Shown: positions 36,117 to 48,211 of the stretch, piece by piece | Numbering within the stretch: position 1 is the stretch's first letter | Layout of the letters: each line of letters begins with the position of its first letter | Source of the DNA: Muricea muricata | Taxonomy: Eukaryota > Cnidaria > Anthozoa > Malacalcyonacea > Plexauridae | NCBI GenBank assembly: GCA_963855995.1 | Contig: OY979718.1 | Span: 30,971,282 to 31,035,281 of the forward strand | Reading direction: 5' to 3' | Length of the DNA: 64,000 bases | Notes under the pieces: generated by a model | What the model saw: only the letters and a program-made list of their open reading frames with translations | What the model was told of the DNA's origin: nothing | Databases searched by the model: none | Position numbers and translations under genes: made by a program

Positions 36117-37577
36117 TTTTCTCTGAAGTTCTGAACATGGAATCAATTTGGGCGCTTTTATGCATGCAGCTACCCTGCTCAATGCAAAGTTGCATTTCCC
36201 CGGACAACATGCAGCAAGTTCCACGCTTAGAGGGATATCAGTTTATCTTGAACCCTGGAGTTCTACCAATCTGCAGAATTGGATATTGCACCATGATCGC
36301 AAGTTGCTATACCGATTTTACCACTGTATTCCGTCTTGAAGCATGCACAAATGGTTAGTGATATTTCGGAACAATAAAATTATGTAATCACGTTTGACGT
36401 GCCCTTCTGCTTCAACCCAAAACAAATTCAAATCAAGTTTCCCAAAGATTTTTCAATCATCATGGTTTGTCTTGGAGGATTCCACATCGCCTTCAACTAC
36501 CTGTCTTTGCTGGGTAAGAAGTTTCGTTATTTTTTATTGGCTTTAAGAATTATTTCGGCCCATGTTTTAGTGATTTTTATTACACCATCTGCTTTCAATT
36601 ATTTTCAAAAACTTAACCTTCCCAGATACAAAGCAGTCGGGAGTCCAGTTTGTCCTTAGAATGCAGTTCATCCTCAGGGTCCAGTTCCTAAGATCATTCA
36701 TTACCATCAGAGATTCGAGTGAGAAGATAAAGATAAAAAAGTGCGTAAAATGTAGTAAGTAGCAATAACAGGTTGACGATATAGTCCGGCAGATAAAAGC
36801 CGATATACTTGCTATATTGAGGGGCAATTCCATTTTGGTTTTATCTTGTTCTTTTTATATTTCTGAATGTTGGCCGCGTTGAAATTCCTTGTGGGCCCTT
36901 GCCAACTAGTTTTTTCCACGATATTACTATAAAACTGTATTACTGTCAAAAAAGGTGATATTCCAAGTTCAATTTTAGAAAAAATAACTTGCATCAACAG
37001 AAAGCTCGTAAAAAACTAAATATAAGACATTTTAGTGGCCACCTTGATTTTTCAAGTGGTTTTAAAGTTATTGATCCTTCAAACTACAAAAAAATGCCAA
37101 AATCGCGCAAAAAACCATAGCACTAGTATAAAAATATGCTTTCAAAGGCTGATAACTTACTTAGAATTGGAAAAATAAGGGTGGCCATTTAAATGTCTTA
37201 TATTTAGTTTTTTACGAGCTTTCTGTTGATGCAAGTTATTTTCTCTAAAATTTTACTTGAAATATCACCTTTTTTGACAGTAATACAGTTTTATAGTAAT
37301 ATCGTAAAAAAACGTGTTGGCAAGGGCCCACAAGAAATTTGAACGCGGCCAACCTTAAAGGAACAAGATAGAACCAAAATGGATTGCCCCTCGATATGGT
37401 AAGTAAAATTGCTTTTTGGTACCCCTATCTGCCGGACTAGTAATATTAATACCTTTCTTACATAAGATAGGTCGAGAATGCTTAAGATTTGCTCCGTTTT
37501 GGCCTCAAATCACAAAGATTTCAAATGTCCAAATTGGCAGAAATAGATTCATCAACATTTAGTGAAAATACCTTTAT
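36117..37577 (+). repeat. cassette copy 3 (with MITE in the C-D spacer)
   Basis: B 36117-36513 has a frame break near 36355; C 36626-36754; spacer split by the MITE at 36782-37439; D 37471-37577 lacks its donor. Confidence 0.85.
36782..37439. mobile_element. foldback MITE (658 bp), ends TAGTCCGGCAGATA
   Basis: The two halves are long inverted repeats of roughly 280 bp (TAGTCCGGCAGATA at the left, TATCTGCCGGACTA at the right), with many substitutions and a short unique centre. It interrupts the GACGATAATATTAAG spacer of copy 3, with TA on both sides. The TA duplication suggests mobilisation by a Tc1/mariner-type transposase. Confidence 0.85.
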
Positions 37578-37913
37578 GACAAAAGCTAAGCATTTTTTAC
37601 TAATAATGTGCAATTTGGATGCGGTAATAACACGGAAGCTTATGCACTAAAGTAACACAAATTAAATAGTTCCTTTCGGAAAAATGCTCAAATTTGTTGT
37701 GTTACAATTTAATAGATCAATTGCTTTTCGGTATGAAATAGATTGTCCGTTAAAAACACACAAAGAATAACGCAATGTTTATGTGGGAGAAATGGGTCAT
37801 GGTGATGAAGTACTCCAATATAAAAGAACTATTACATAGCATTACTTATGTAATCATAGACTCGTATACAGTAACCAGCGGGGTGCATACAGGCCCGCTT
37901 GTAAGCTGAGTGC

Positions 37914-38117
37914 CCTTGGGATTAAGATTCCCATCAGGCAATGTTAAAGGGGTTAAGATCCCCCCTAACATTAACCTGTCCAAGGGGTTAAGATCCCCTT
38001 GGACAGTCCCTAGAATTTGAACAAGGGGTTAAGATCCCCATAAGACAATGTTAGAGGGGTTAAGATCCCCTCTAACATTAACCTGCCCAAGGGGTTAAGA
38101 TCCCCTTGGACAGTTTT
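37914..38117. repeat. nested palindromic repeats (GGGGTTAAGATCCCC)
   Basis: Five strong copies of GGGGTTAAGATCCCC and one degenerate copy are each flanked by inverted arms (AATGTTAGA/TCTAACATT or GTCCAA/TTGGAC). A two-hairpin unit of about 67 bp is repeated with a 108-bp period. Confidence 0.9.
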
Positions 38118-39289
38118 TAGAACTATTTACACATATTGTAGTAACATTAAAGATGTGAGTCTATGGCCTGAACGTGATTATGGGAGCACTTCATCCCCAC
38201 AAATACACAGAATGTGTATTCCCCATAGACGAACAACCAACTCCCACAACAGCTGTAGTCATATAGAAGACAGCTTTTGCCAGGAAATGGTAAGACTTGC
38301 TGTTTAGGCATTACCATTGGTTTTATTACAGCTAGATCATCAGGGTGGCCGGGAAAAACCTGGGCACAGGAAACCTGGATGGGGCCAGATAAATACCAGC
38401 AGCTTCCCCACAAAGCTTCTATATTACAACTTAATGATGAAACCACTGGTAATACGGAAAACAGAGCTGACCATCCTAGCCTTTTTGAAATATTTGTTCA
38501 TCACTATTTAATCAGTTCAGCATGCTTTCAAGATTTTTTTTTTTTCGGCAGGAAGACAAACAGAAATGACCTTCTATCATCATTATTTTTTTCTTTCTTA
38601 TATACAGTATTTGTTCATTCTGTTTTAATCACTTTCACACGATTGCATGTGAGTTGTGTTTTATGGCAAGAATAAAAATAACTTGGCATATTAAGAACAT
38701 TGTTTTGCCCTGGTCTTCATTTTCAATATTTTTGGAAACTTTTGTCGTTAGTTTTACAGATCGACTGCGCCGTTAATCGAAAAAACTGAAGCTTGTACTT
38801 TCCAATTCTGAGCGGCGCGCGCAGACTGACAGCTAGCGACGCTTATGCAACTTAAGCAGGAACCAATTTGAAATAAATAAACTGTGTCAAAATTTAACTC
38901 TAGTAAGATGCCGAATGCCACTAGAAGTAAATTAATTTTTTGAAAGTAAACATTGAAATTTAAGCACAGTTGGAAGAAATAGATTTTCCTTTGTGTAAGC
39001 AGAAATTTTTTCCACTGGTCTTAATAACGGTATAGAATTTCTTGATATGTGTCTAATACAGATCTTGTGCTCAATATTTCTCAAGATATCTCATCTAGGA
39101 AAGCAATCATATTTGTATCGCATGTCTCAACCGCGTTAAAATATATTCAGCTGATTAGATCAGGTAGGATTACACAATAATCTCTCTTGGCAAGCCTTAT
39201 TTATGCTCGTGTTCTACCACAAATAACAAGTTGTGTGCATTTTGATTAGATTTTAAACGAAATATGCAATAAAAATTTTGGAATGCCCG
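38118..39289. other. unassigned part of the composite insertion
   Basis: Plus- and minus-strand ORFs of about 100-130 codons overlap at 38147-38675 but match nothing I know. The rest is AT-rich with no gene seen. Confidence 0.4.
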
Positions 39290-40004
39290 GAATACTTACG
39301 ATACCATATACAGCGCTAGCGCACATCATGATAGATGTAATATCAGATGCGACACTCAACTATGTGCCACAATCCCCTTCCGACGTTGGTGTTGTTGCAA
39401 AATCTGCTGTACCGTACTCGCCAGAGCGCAGGGAAGAAACCGCGTCAACAGCTAGTATACACGCAGGCTTGAAACGATGTTGGAGACACTATACAAGCTC
39501 TTTTACAGGACTGAGACGCGACGCTCGACGTTGGGTTTGAACAAGAATCTGCCGTGTTGACCGCGACCTCGTCTAGAACAGCTGGGCTGCTGCTGTAACA
39601 AACTTGCTGAGGCATCGTGGACATGGCTTTGACAGCGGCACGGGCCGCATTGGTTGCTATAACGGCTACCGATTCTTCCACGCTACGAGAAACAATTGGT
39701 CATATCTTATATGCGCCAAGTGGTCCTTGGAAAATAACGAAGATTGTGGGTTGTCAAGTTAAGGAAATGTCGACGTAGACGGCAAATTTGCGTTCTCTGC
39801 GGCGTCTACCGTTGGCCTCGAAGACGAAGTGACTGCGTGCTGTTGTAGCCGAGAGACTAAAGCATTCTTTTGTCCATGGTTAGGTAGTCCTCTCTCAGTA
39901 CATTGGCGTCGTAAACTCTCCGTATCACTATTGGCCGCCGTTGATCGAGGTCAATCATTGCGGTTAGAAATCCCTTTGGCGTTTTTACGACGAACAGGAG
40001 GCAT
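39290..40004 (-). pseudogene. SAP-domain protein relic, 5' part
   Basis: On the minus strand from the ATG at 40004 the frame reads MPPVRRKNAKGISNRND, then a stop, then a SAP-like motif (SLRRQCTERGLPNHGQKNAL plus VSRLQQHA). A Ser/Thr-rich linker follows, and in a shifted frame an Ala-rich helix (VIATNAARAAVKAMSTM). SAP motifs bind scaffold or other AT-rich DNA. In cnidarians this N-terminal layout, SAP then Ala-rich segment, is common in large repeated gene families near recombinase or transposon ORFs. At least two breaks are seen. The downstream part was not found. Confidence 0.5.
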
Positions 40005-40455
40005 TTCGATGAATAATAATTTGCGTGGAAATTCAAAATTATTGTAGCAGCTCCTATCTCTTGCGAGCTTTTACACAAATTAAAGATATGACTGGCGAGC
40101 ATGCATTGTTATCCTTACAAACGGACGGTTTTTATTGGCCGATCAGATCTCGGTCATATTATTCAGAATTCTCATTGGTTATTTAAGACAAGCTGGCATG
40201 ATGTGCACGTGCCCACAGCATGCATAGACCATGATTATTGAGCTGATGTTAAACAGCGATAACCTTTGATCCATGCGTGAAATATTCAAATCACACCTAA
40301 CAGAAACATGAGAACTTAGCACAGCCAATATGACTGCGTGAACAATATTCGAGGAACTTCCCTGCAATTATTCGCATTGCTCTATTAACTTTAATTTATA
40401 ATTTTGGTATTATAAATTGGCTTTAAAAAATGACACGTTAAAGATGATAACACAG

Positions 40456-41284
40456 TCATCTCTCAAGCTCTAAACACGGATGTAATTTAAGCGCTTCTCA
40501 TGCACCTAACTTTCGTAATGCAAATTAAGTGACATTTCCTTGGACAACATGTAGCAAGTTCCCGGTGGGAAGGACCTGTCTTATACTCTGCCGTTCTACC
40601 ATTGTGCAGAATTGGATAATGCCCTATGATTGAAAGTTCCTGTACCGATTTGACCGCTGTGTATGCAGTCTTAAAGAATCCACAAATGGTTGATGATGTC
40701 TTGGAACTGTATGATGCAGTAAACACGTTTGATATTGCCATCTTCTTCCAAGGAAACCAAATTCAAGTAAAGTTTCCCGAAGAATTTTCAAACACCGCGA
40801 TTCGTCATGGAGAATTACACATCGCACTGAACTACCTGTCTTTGCCGGGTAAGAAGTTATTTCTTATCTATCAGCTTTAAGAAATATTTCAGTCAATGGT
40901 TTAATGATATTTATTACATTATCTGTTTTCAATGATTTTCAGGAACTTAATCTTTCCAGACACAAACAAGTGAGGAGTCCTCGCTGTCCAGTTTCGAAGA
41001 TCATTCGTCACCATTAGAGACTTGAGCGAAAATATACAGAAAAAAATTGAGCAGTGCTTCAAATAAAGTAAGTAGTAATAACAGGTTGACAATAATATTA
41101 AGACTTTTCATACATCACACAGGTCGAGGTAGGAGTTTATTATTAAGAATGGGCACGCTAGATGCTGTGATGACACGGAAGCCCCTGTTCTTTGGTCAGA
41201 CAAATAACATAGTTATTTTCTGCAACATCCTAAAGTTTTTGTGGTATAAATGTAGAATATGACACCTAAATGATGACAGCAAAG
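40456..41284 (+). repeat. cassette copy 4 (segment D deleted)
   Basis: B 40456-40848, C 40960-41067. After the acceptor CACACAG the D segment is reduced to GTCGAG and joins intron sequence at once, a deletion shared with copies 6 and 21. Confidence 0.88.
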
Positions 41285-41600
41285 TCCTCTCTGAATATCT
41301 GAAAATAGATTTAATTTGGGCGCTTCTTCGCATGCAGTTAGGCTGCCTAATGCAAAGTGGAATCCCTCGGGCAACATGTGGAAAACTTTGGCTTAGGAGG
41401 ATATCAATCTATCTTAAACCCTGTAGTTCTACCAATCTGCAAAAGTGGATATTGTCGCATGATCGCAGGTTCCTGTACCGATTTTACCACGTGCACTGGG
41501 TATACAGTCTTGAAGAATGCCCAAATGGTTAGTGATGTTTTGGAACAGCTCGATGCTGTAATCACGTTTGATATAACCTTCTGCTTCAACGCAAAACAAA

Positions 41601-41888
41601 TAGACAAATTTGGCTAACGTTTGTTTATACCCAATTCACATTTTAAGATCACTCACATGCCTAGTTACTATTATATTAGCTTGCGGCAGCGCAATGGAGA
41701 ACAAAAGTAACTACGCATTTAGAAGTATGGACATGAGTGAATAACTCGTGTTCATCATTCGTATGCATGGTTACTTTTGTTCTAGTGTACTCTTACGCAA
41801 ACGAGAACAATGGTATCCAACCATGTCAATAATCCAAAGTTGGGAATTGGGTGGCAACGGCAAAAACATTGTTAGCCAAATTTGTCTA
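41601..41888. mobile_element. MITE (288 bp) with 18-bp perfect TIRs
   Basis: Ends TAGACAAATTTGGCTAAC and its exact complement. TA lies at both edges. The paralogous copy 22 (near 57840) lacks the insert, giving an empty-site reference. Confidence 0.9.
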
Positions 41889-42377
41889 TTGAATTGAAGT
41901 TTCCCGAATAATTTTGAAACACCGTGGTTAGTCTTCGAGGATTCCACATCGCCTTGAACTACCTGCCTTTGGTGGGTAAGAAGTTTTTTTTTTTGTATGT
42001 GTTGGCTTTAGGAAATATTTTGGTCTATGGTTTAATGATATTTTTTACATTATATGTTTTTAATGATTTTCAATAACTTACCTTCGCAGACACAAAGCAG
42101 TTTGGGGTCCAATTTTTCTTTGGAATACAGTTCGTCCTCGGATTCCAGTTATGAAGATCATTCGTTACCATCAGAGATTCGAGTGAGAATATACAGAAAA
42201 AAATTGTGAAGTGTCACAAATGTAGTAAGTAGTAATATCAGGTTAACGATAATATTAAGACCTTTCATACATCAAGCAGGTCGAGAATGCTTAAAACGTG
42301 CCTTGTTTGGGCTGCAAATCACAATGATCACAAGCGTTCGAAGTTGCCAGAAACAGATTCATAAATATTTATTTATA

Positions 42378-42798
42378 TATATTTATAAATATTTATATCA
42401 TTTAGCCTGTATTTGGATAAAGGCCGAGGTTATCGGTAATTAACTGACTTATTACACAATTGACAAGGTTCGAACAATGAACAAAGGAAAATTCAGTCTT
42501 TGTGTCTCTGTTAGATATTAGTGTAGAAGAGCAAAGCGTTTTAAGTAAGAATACTTCCGAATGTTATCACAAGGTCATAACATGAAAGTTGAAACGCGAA
42601 AAAAAAGAAAAGAAATTTAAGAAAATGGTCTACTGAGTTTATAAGTCAATATCTGTATATTGTTCTGGAGTTGGAAGACAATATCCATATATTGTTGTGT
42701 AAGTTTTGTATACAGTCGTACAAATAAAAATTGCATGCAATTATGCTAAATAAAGGTCTATGAACAACAAAAGAAACCACGTCAATCGTGTAATAAGT
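42378..42798. mobile_element. MITE-like insertion in cassette segment D
   Basis: Host sequence CAGATTCATAAATATTTA is interrupted and resumes with GTGAAAATACTCC. Inside, ACTTATTACACAATTGAC (42447-42464) is mirrored at 42781-42798 with one mismatch. The 70 bp left of that TIR is AT-rich and unexplained. Confidence 0.75.
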
Positions 42799-42975
42799 GA
42801 AAATACTCCTATAAGAGAAGGTAAGAATTTGTTATTAAGAATGTGCACTTTACATCCTGTAATGAAACGGAAGCCTATTCTCTAAGGTGACGCAAAGGAA
42901 ATAGTTGCTTTCGGCAAAATGCTCAAATTTGTTGTCATAAACTTAAAAAATGACTCGTAAAAGATGATAGCACAG

Positions 42976-44491
42976 TCATCTCTGAAGCTCTAAATATGGA
43001 TGTATTTGGGCGCTTCTTCTCATGCACCTACCCTTCCTAATGCAAAGTGGCATTTCCTCGGACAGCATGGAGCAAGTTCCCGCCGGGGAGGATATCAATC
43101 TATCTTATGCCCTGCCGTTCTACCATTGTGCAAAATTGGATATTGTCCGATGATTGAAGGTTCCTGTACCGATTTGACCACTGTGTATGCAGTCTTAAAA
43201 CATCCACAAATGGTTGATGATGTTTTGGAACTGTATTTAAGGGTTAGAGACTGTTAAGTTCGTGTTTTGTTTACGAATACACGCAGTACAATGAACGAAA
43301 AATTTTGTATACTGCACGAGGCCGCCGGGCCGAGTGTAGTTTACAAAATTTTGAGCTCATTGTACATTCAGCAAGCGCGTGTATTTGTAAACAAAACACG
43401 AACTTAACAGTCTCTACCACATTTGATATATGATCTGAGTTCACTGGTCGTGCTCGCAAGCAAAAGCCGTATGCTTTCGTTACCAAAACAAAGTAAAACA
43501 AATCCGATTTTAAAAACATTATACGTGAAAAAAGTACAACAAATTTGAAGCGAACAACCTTTAAAAGCTGAGTCAAGCAAATAAACACAACGATACGTCA
43601 AAAAATAGCCTGTTATATGAGCTTTCATGCGAGAGTTCACAGACGAAAAAATGAGAATAATCGGTGTTTACTAAGTTTAATTACCTCTGACGATAGAAAT
43701 TCTCAAGATTGTTTTCCTTTTTGGTCTTTATAGTAGAATTCATCGATACTTTCATCAACTTGTTAGCTTTATCCACTTGTAAATGCAGTTTTTTTGACGT
43801 TGTACTCCTACCCACTTTTAATACTGCACACTTTTCGTGCATTATTGTTATAACGTACTCAAACGACTCGTTGTTGCCAGGTAAACAAAACACACGTGAT
43901 CGATTTTGACCAATCGCGTGCGCGGATTTTGAACAGTGAACGAAGATCATATATTAAGGTGCAGTAAACGCGTTTGATATTGCCATCTTCTTCCAAGGAA
44001 AGCAAACTCAAGTACAGTTTCCCGAAGAATTTTCAAACACCGTGATTCGTCATGGAGAAATACACATTGCACTGAACTACCTGTCTTTGCTGGGTAAGAA
44101 GTTATTAAGAAATATTTCAGTCTATGACTTAATGATATTTATTACATTATCTGTTTTCAATGATTTTTAGGAACTTAATCTTTCCAGATACGAAGCAGTG
44201 AGGAGTCCTCGGTGTCCAGTTTCGAAGATCACTTGTCACCATTAGAGATTCGAGCGAGAAGATACTGAAAAAAATTGAGCAGTGCTTCAAATGAAGTAAG
44301 TATTAATGACAGGTTGACGATAATAATAAGACTTTTCATACATCACACAGGTCGAGATAAGGCTGTGATGCTGTGATGACACGGAAGCCTCTCTTCTATG
44401 GTGAGACGAATGACACAGTTGTTTTCGAAAAAATGCTCAAATTTTTTGTGGTATAAATGTAGAAAATGACACCTAAAAGATGACAGCACAG
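42976..44491 (+). repeat. cassette copy 6 (with TTAA-flanked insertion, D deleted)
   Basis: B 42976-44093 interrupted by the insertion at 43237-43957; C 44188-44295; D reduced to GTCGAG as in copies 4 and 21. Confidence 0.86.
43237..43957. mobile_element. TTAA-flanked insertion with long hairpin
   Basis: TTAA occurs at both edges (43237-43240 and 43954-43957). The left part is a foldback: AGAGACTGTTAAGTTCGTG at 43246 pairs with its complement ending at 43415, with arms of about 39 bp and further imperfect pairing inward. The right half (43416-43953) is unrelated, with an 89-codon minus-strand ORF of unknown nature. TTAA targets are typical of piggyBac and Kolobok groups, but the two outer ends are not mirror images. 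Confidence 0.65.
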
Positions 44492-45384
44492 TCCTCTCTC
44501 AGCTCTGAACATGGATTTAATTTGGGCACTTATTTTCATGCACCTAACCTTCCTAAAGCAAAGTGGCATTTCCCCGGAAAATATGGAGCTATCAATCTAT
44601 CTTATACCCTGCCGTTCTACCATTGTACAAAATTGGATATTGTCTTAGGATCGAAGGTCCTAGTACCGACTTGACCCCTGTGTATACAGTCTTGAAGCAT
44701 GCACAAATGGTTAGTGATCTTTTGGAACAGCACGATGCAGAAATGACGTTTGATCTTGCCATCTTCATCCACGCAAAACAAACAAAATGAAGTTTCACGA
44801 AGATTTTTCAAACACCGTAGTTTGTTATGAAGAATAACACATCGCAACGAGTAACCTGTCTTTGCTCGGTAAGAAGATTCGTTTTTATCTATCGCCTTTA
44901 GAAAATATTTCAGAACTTTCCAGATACAAAGTAGTCAGGAGTCTAACTTTTCCTCGGAGTCCAGCGCATCCACGGTGTCCAGTTTCGAAGATCATTCGTC
45001 ACCATTAGAGATTCGAGTGAGAAGATACAGAAAAAAATTGATCAGTGCTTCAAATGAAGTAAGTAGTAATAGCAGGCTGATGAGAATATTAAGACTTTTT
45101 TTAAACCAACCAGGTCGAGAATGCTTTAAAGGTGCTTTGTTTTGGCTGCAAAAAACAATTATCAAAAGCGTCCAAAATTGGCAGAAGATGATTTATCAAC
45201 ATTTAGTGCAAATACCTCTAAAAGAGAAGGTAAGAATTTATTATTAAGAATGTGCACTATAGATGCCGTGACGACACAAAGGCCCCTCTTCTACGTTAGA
45301 CAAATAAAATAGTTGCTTTCTTCAAAATGCTAAATTGTTTAAGGTATAGATGTAAAATATGACACTTAAAATATGACAGTAATG
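44492..45384 (+). repeat. cassette copy 7
   Basis: B 44492-44868 (with a loss around GGGAGGATATC), C 44924-45058, D 45114-45229. The frame through C, spacer and D is open in this copy (RVRRYRKKLISASNEVSS ... GRECFKGALFWLQ). Confidence 0.88.
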
Positions 45385-46357
45385 TCCTCTCTGAATCTGT
45401 GGAAATGGATTTAATTTGGGCGCTTCTTCGCATGCACCTACCATGTCTAATGAAAAGCAGCATTTCCCCGGACAACATGGTGAAAGTTCCCGGCCTGGGA
45501 GGATATCAATCTATCTTAAACCCTGCTGTTGTACCATTGTGGAAATTGGTTGTTGTCTTATGATCAAAGGATCGTGTACCGAATTCACCACTGTGTATAC
45601 AGTCTTGAAGCGTGCACAAAAGGTTAGCGACGTTTCGAACATCACCATGCAGGAATCACGTCTGATGTAGCAATCTTCATCCCAGCCAAAACAAACTCAA
45701 AGGAAGTTTCACGAAGAATTTTCAAACACCGTGGTTTGTCTTGAAGGATTACACATCGCACTTAACTACCTGTCTTTGCTGGGTAAGAAGTTTCGTTGTT
45801 ATGTATCAGATTTAAGAAACATTTCTGTTCATGGTCTTCTGATATATATTACACTACATGTTTTTAATGATTTTCAATAACTTACCCGTCGCAGATACAA
45901 ACCAGTCAGGAATCTAGTTTGTCCTCGGAATGCAATTCGTTCTCAAGGTCCAGCTCCGAAGATCATTCGTTACCATCAGAGATTCGAGTGAGAAGATACA
46001 GAAAAAAATTGTCAATTGCTTCAAATGTAGTACGTAGTAATAACAGGTTGACAATAATATTAAGACCTTTCATACATCACAAAAGTCGAGAATGCTTAAG
46101 ACATGCTTTGTTCGGGCTGCAAATCACAATCATCACAAACATACGAAATTGGCAGAAGCCGATTCATAAACATTTAATGAAAATACCTCTAAAAGAAAAC
46201 GTAAGAATTTATTATTATGAATGTCCGCTTTAGATGCTGTGATTAAGCGGAAGGGTCTCTTCTATGGTTAGACAAATGACACAGTATCTTTCGGCAAAAT
46301 GCTTAAATTTTTTGTCCTATAAGTGTAAAAAATGACACCTAAAAAATAACATCACAG
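45385..46357 (+). repeat. cassette copy 8
   Basis: B 45385-45782 with a shift near 45640, C 45895-46029, D 46086-46200. The acceptor before D is degenerate (AAAAG). Confidence 0.88.
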
Positions 46358-47305
46358 TCCCCTCTGAAGCTATAAACATGGATTTAATTTAGGTGCTTAT
46401 TTGCATGCAGCTTCCCTGCCTAACTAAAGTGGCATCTTCCAGGACAACATTGTGCAAGTGTCCGGCCTGGGAGGATGTCAATCTATCTTAAACCATGCTG
46501 TTCCACTATTCTAAAAAATTGTTATTGTCCAATGATCGAAGGTTCCTGTACCGATTTCACCACTTTGTATACAGTTTTGAAGCATGCACAAATGGTTAGT
46601 AATGTGAACCAACAAGATTATGTAATCACGTTTTATGTGGCATTCTATTTCAACCCAAAACAAATTCAAATGAAGTTTCCCAAAGAATATACTTAAACAA
46701 CGTGGTTTGTCTTGAAGGATTGTACATCACAGTGATCTGCCTGTCTTTGCTGGGTAAGAAGTTTCGTTTTTATGTTTCGGATTTAGGAAATATTTCTGTT
46801 CATGGTCAAGTGATATTTTTTATACTACCTGTTTTTAATGATTTCCAGTAACCAAACCTTTCCCGACACAAAGCAGTAAGGAGTCCAGTTTTTCCTCGGA
46901 ATCCAGGGCGTTTTCGGTGTTCAGCTCTGAACCCATTCTTCAGCATCAGAGATTCGAGCAAGAAGATACAGAAAAAAATTGAGAAGTAATAACAGGTTGA
47001 TCATAATATTAAGACCTTTAATGCGTCACACAGGTCGAGAATGCTTAAGACGTGCTTTGTTTGGGCTGCAAATCACAAAGATCGCAAACATTCAAAATTG
47101 GCTAAAACAGATTCATCAACATTTAGTGAAAAAACCCCTTTAAAAGAAGGTAAGAATTTATTACAAATAATGTGCACTTTAGATGCTGTGATGACAAGAA
47201 GGCCTCGTTTCTATGATTAGACAAATGACATACGTTTCTTCGGCAAAATGCTCCAATTTTTATCGGTTTAAATATAGAAAATGACACCTAAAAATGACAG
47301 CACAG
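46358..47305 (+). repeat. cassette copy 9 (pairs with copy 28)
   Basis: B 46358-46753, C about 46866-46990 lacking its 3' end and donor, D 47034-47149. It is very close to copy 28, including the CTAACTAAAGTGGCATC change and the same C truncation. Confidence 0.88.
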
Positions 47306-48211
47306 TTCTCACTGAGGCTTTGAACACGGATTTAATTTGGGTGCTTCTCTGCATGCAGCTATCCTGTCTAATGCAAAGTGGCATTTCTCCTCCCAACATG
47401 CAACAAGATCCCGGCCGGGTAAGGTATCTGTCTATCTTAAAAACTGCTGTTCTACAATTGTGCAAAATTGAATATTGTCCAAAGATCGAAGATTCTTGTA
47501 CCAATTTCACCACAGTGTGTACAGTGTAGAAGCATGCACAAATGGTTAGTGATGATTTGAAACAGTATGATGCAGTCATCACGTTGGATATCTCCATCTT
47601 CATCAAAGGAAAACAAATTCAAATGAAGTTTCCGAAAGAATTTTAAAACCCCGTGATTCGTCATGGAAGAGTGCACATAGCACTGAACTACAGTACCTGT
47701 CTTTGCTAGGTAACAAGTTTGGTTTTACCTATCGGTTTTAGGAAATATTTCAGTCTATGGTTTTTTTGATATTTATTACATTATAAGTTTTTAATGTTTT
47801 TCAGGAATTTAATCTTTTCATATACAAAGCAGTCAGGAGTCCAGCTTCTCCACCGAATGCAGCTCGTTCACGGAAACAAGTTCGGAAGATCATTCGTTAC
47901 AATCAGAAATTCGAGTCAGAAGATACAGAAAAAAATTTCAAGTGCTTCAAATGTAGTAAGTAGTTATGACAGGTTGACAAACATATTAAGACCTTTCAAA
48001 AATTATTGAGGTAAAGAATGCTTCAGACATGCTTTGTTTGGGCTACAAAGCACAATGATAAAAAACATCCGAAATTGGCAGAAGCGGATTTATAAACATT
48101 TAGTTAAAACACCTCTAAAGGAGAATGTAAGAATTTACTATTATGCATATGTGCATTTTGAATGTGTGATGACACGGAAGCCTCTCTTCTATGGTGAGAC
48201 AATTGACACAG
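47306..48211 (+). repeat. cassette copy 10 (pairs with copy 29)
   Basis: B 47306-47709 with donor changed to CTAG|GTAACA, C about 47822-47955, D 48011-48126. It shares the GTGTGTACAGTGTAGAAGC change with copy 29. Confidence 0.88.

Larger units (their letters stand above)
37578..40455. mobile_element. composite insertion of about 2.7 kb within a cassette intron
   Basis: Cassette intron sequence is seen up to about 37710 (TGCTCAAATTTGTTGTG) and again from about 40415. Between them lie a short palindromic tandem repeat (37914-38117), unrecognised AT-rich DNA, and a GC-richer part with a SAP-domain gene relic on the minus strand (39290-40004). No terminal inverted repeat was found, so more than one event is possible. 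Confidence 0.55.
41285..42975 (+). repeat. cassette copy 5 (with two insertions)
   Basis: B 41285-41975 contains the 288-bp MITE at 41601; C 42090-42224; D from 42280 is split by an insert at about 42378-42796 and ends at 42820. Exon B shares a six-base insertion (CACGTG region) with copy 22. Confidence 0.88.

Noticed and set aside
35872-36224. Minus-strand ORFs (106-112 codons) over the copy 3 region
   Set aside because: Antisense shadows of cassette exon B and intron; similar shadows recur over many copies (for example 45296, 58363, 58761).
37914-38117. Possible CRISPR-like array
   Set aside because: Repeats are palindromic units with unequal, related spacers in an animal-type genome; no array or cas gene context.
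38147-38675. Overlapping ORFs of 99 and 132 codons as a host gene
   Set aside because: No recognisable domain, no splice partners, both strands equally open; left as unassigned.
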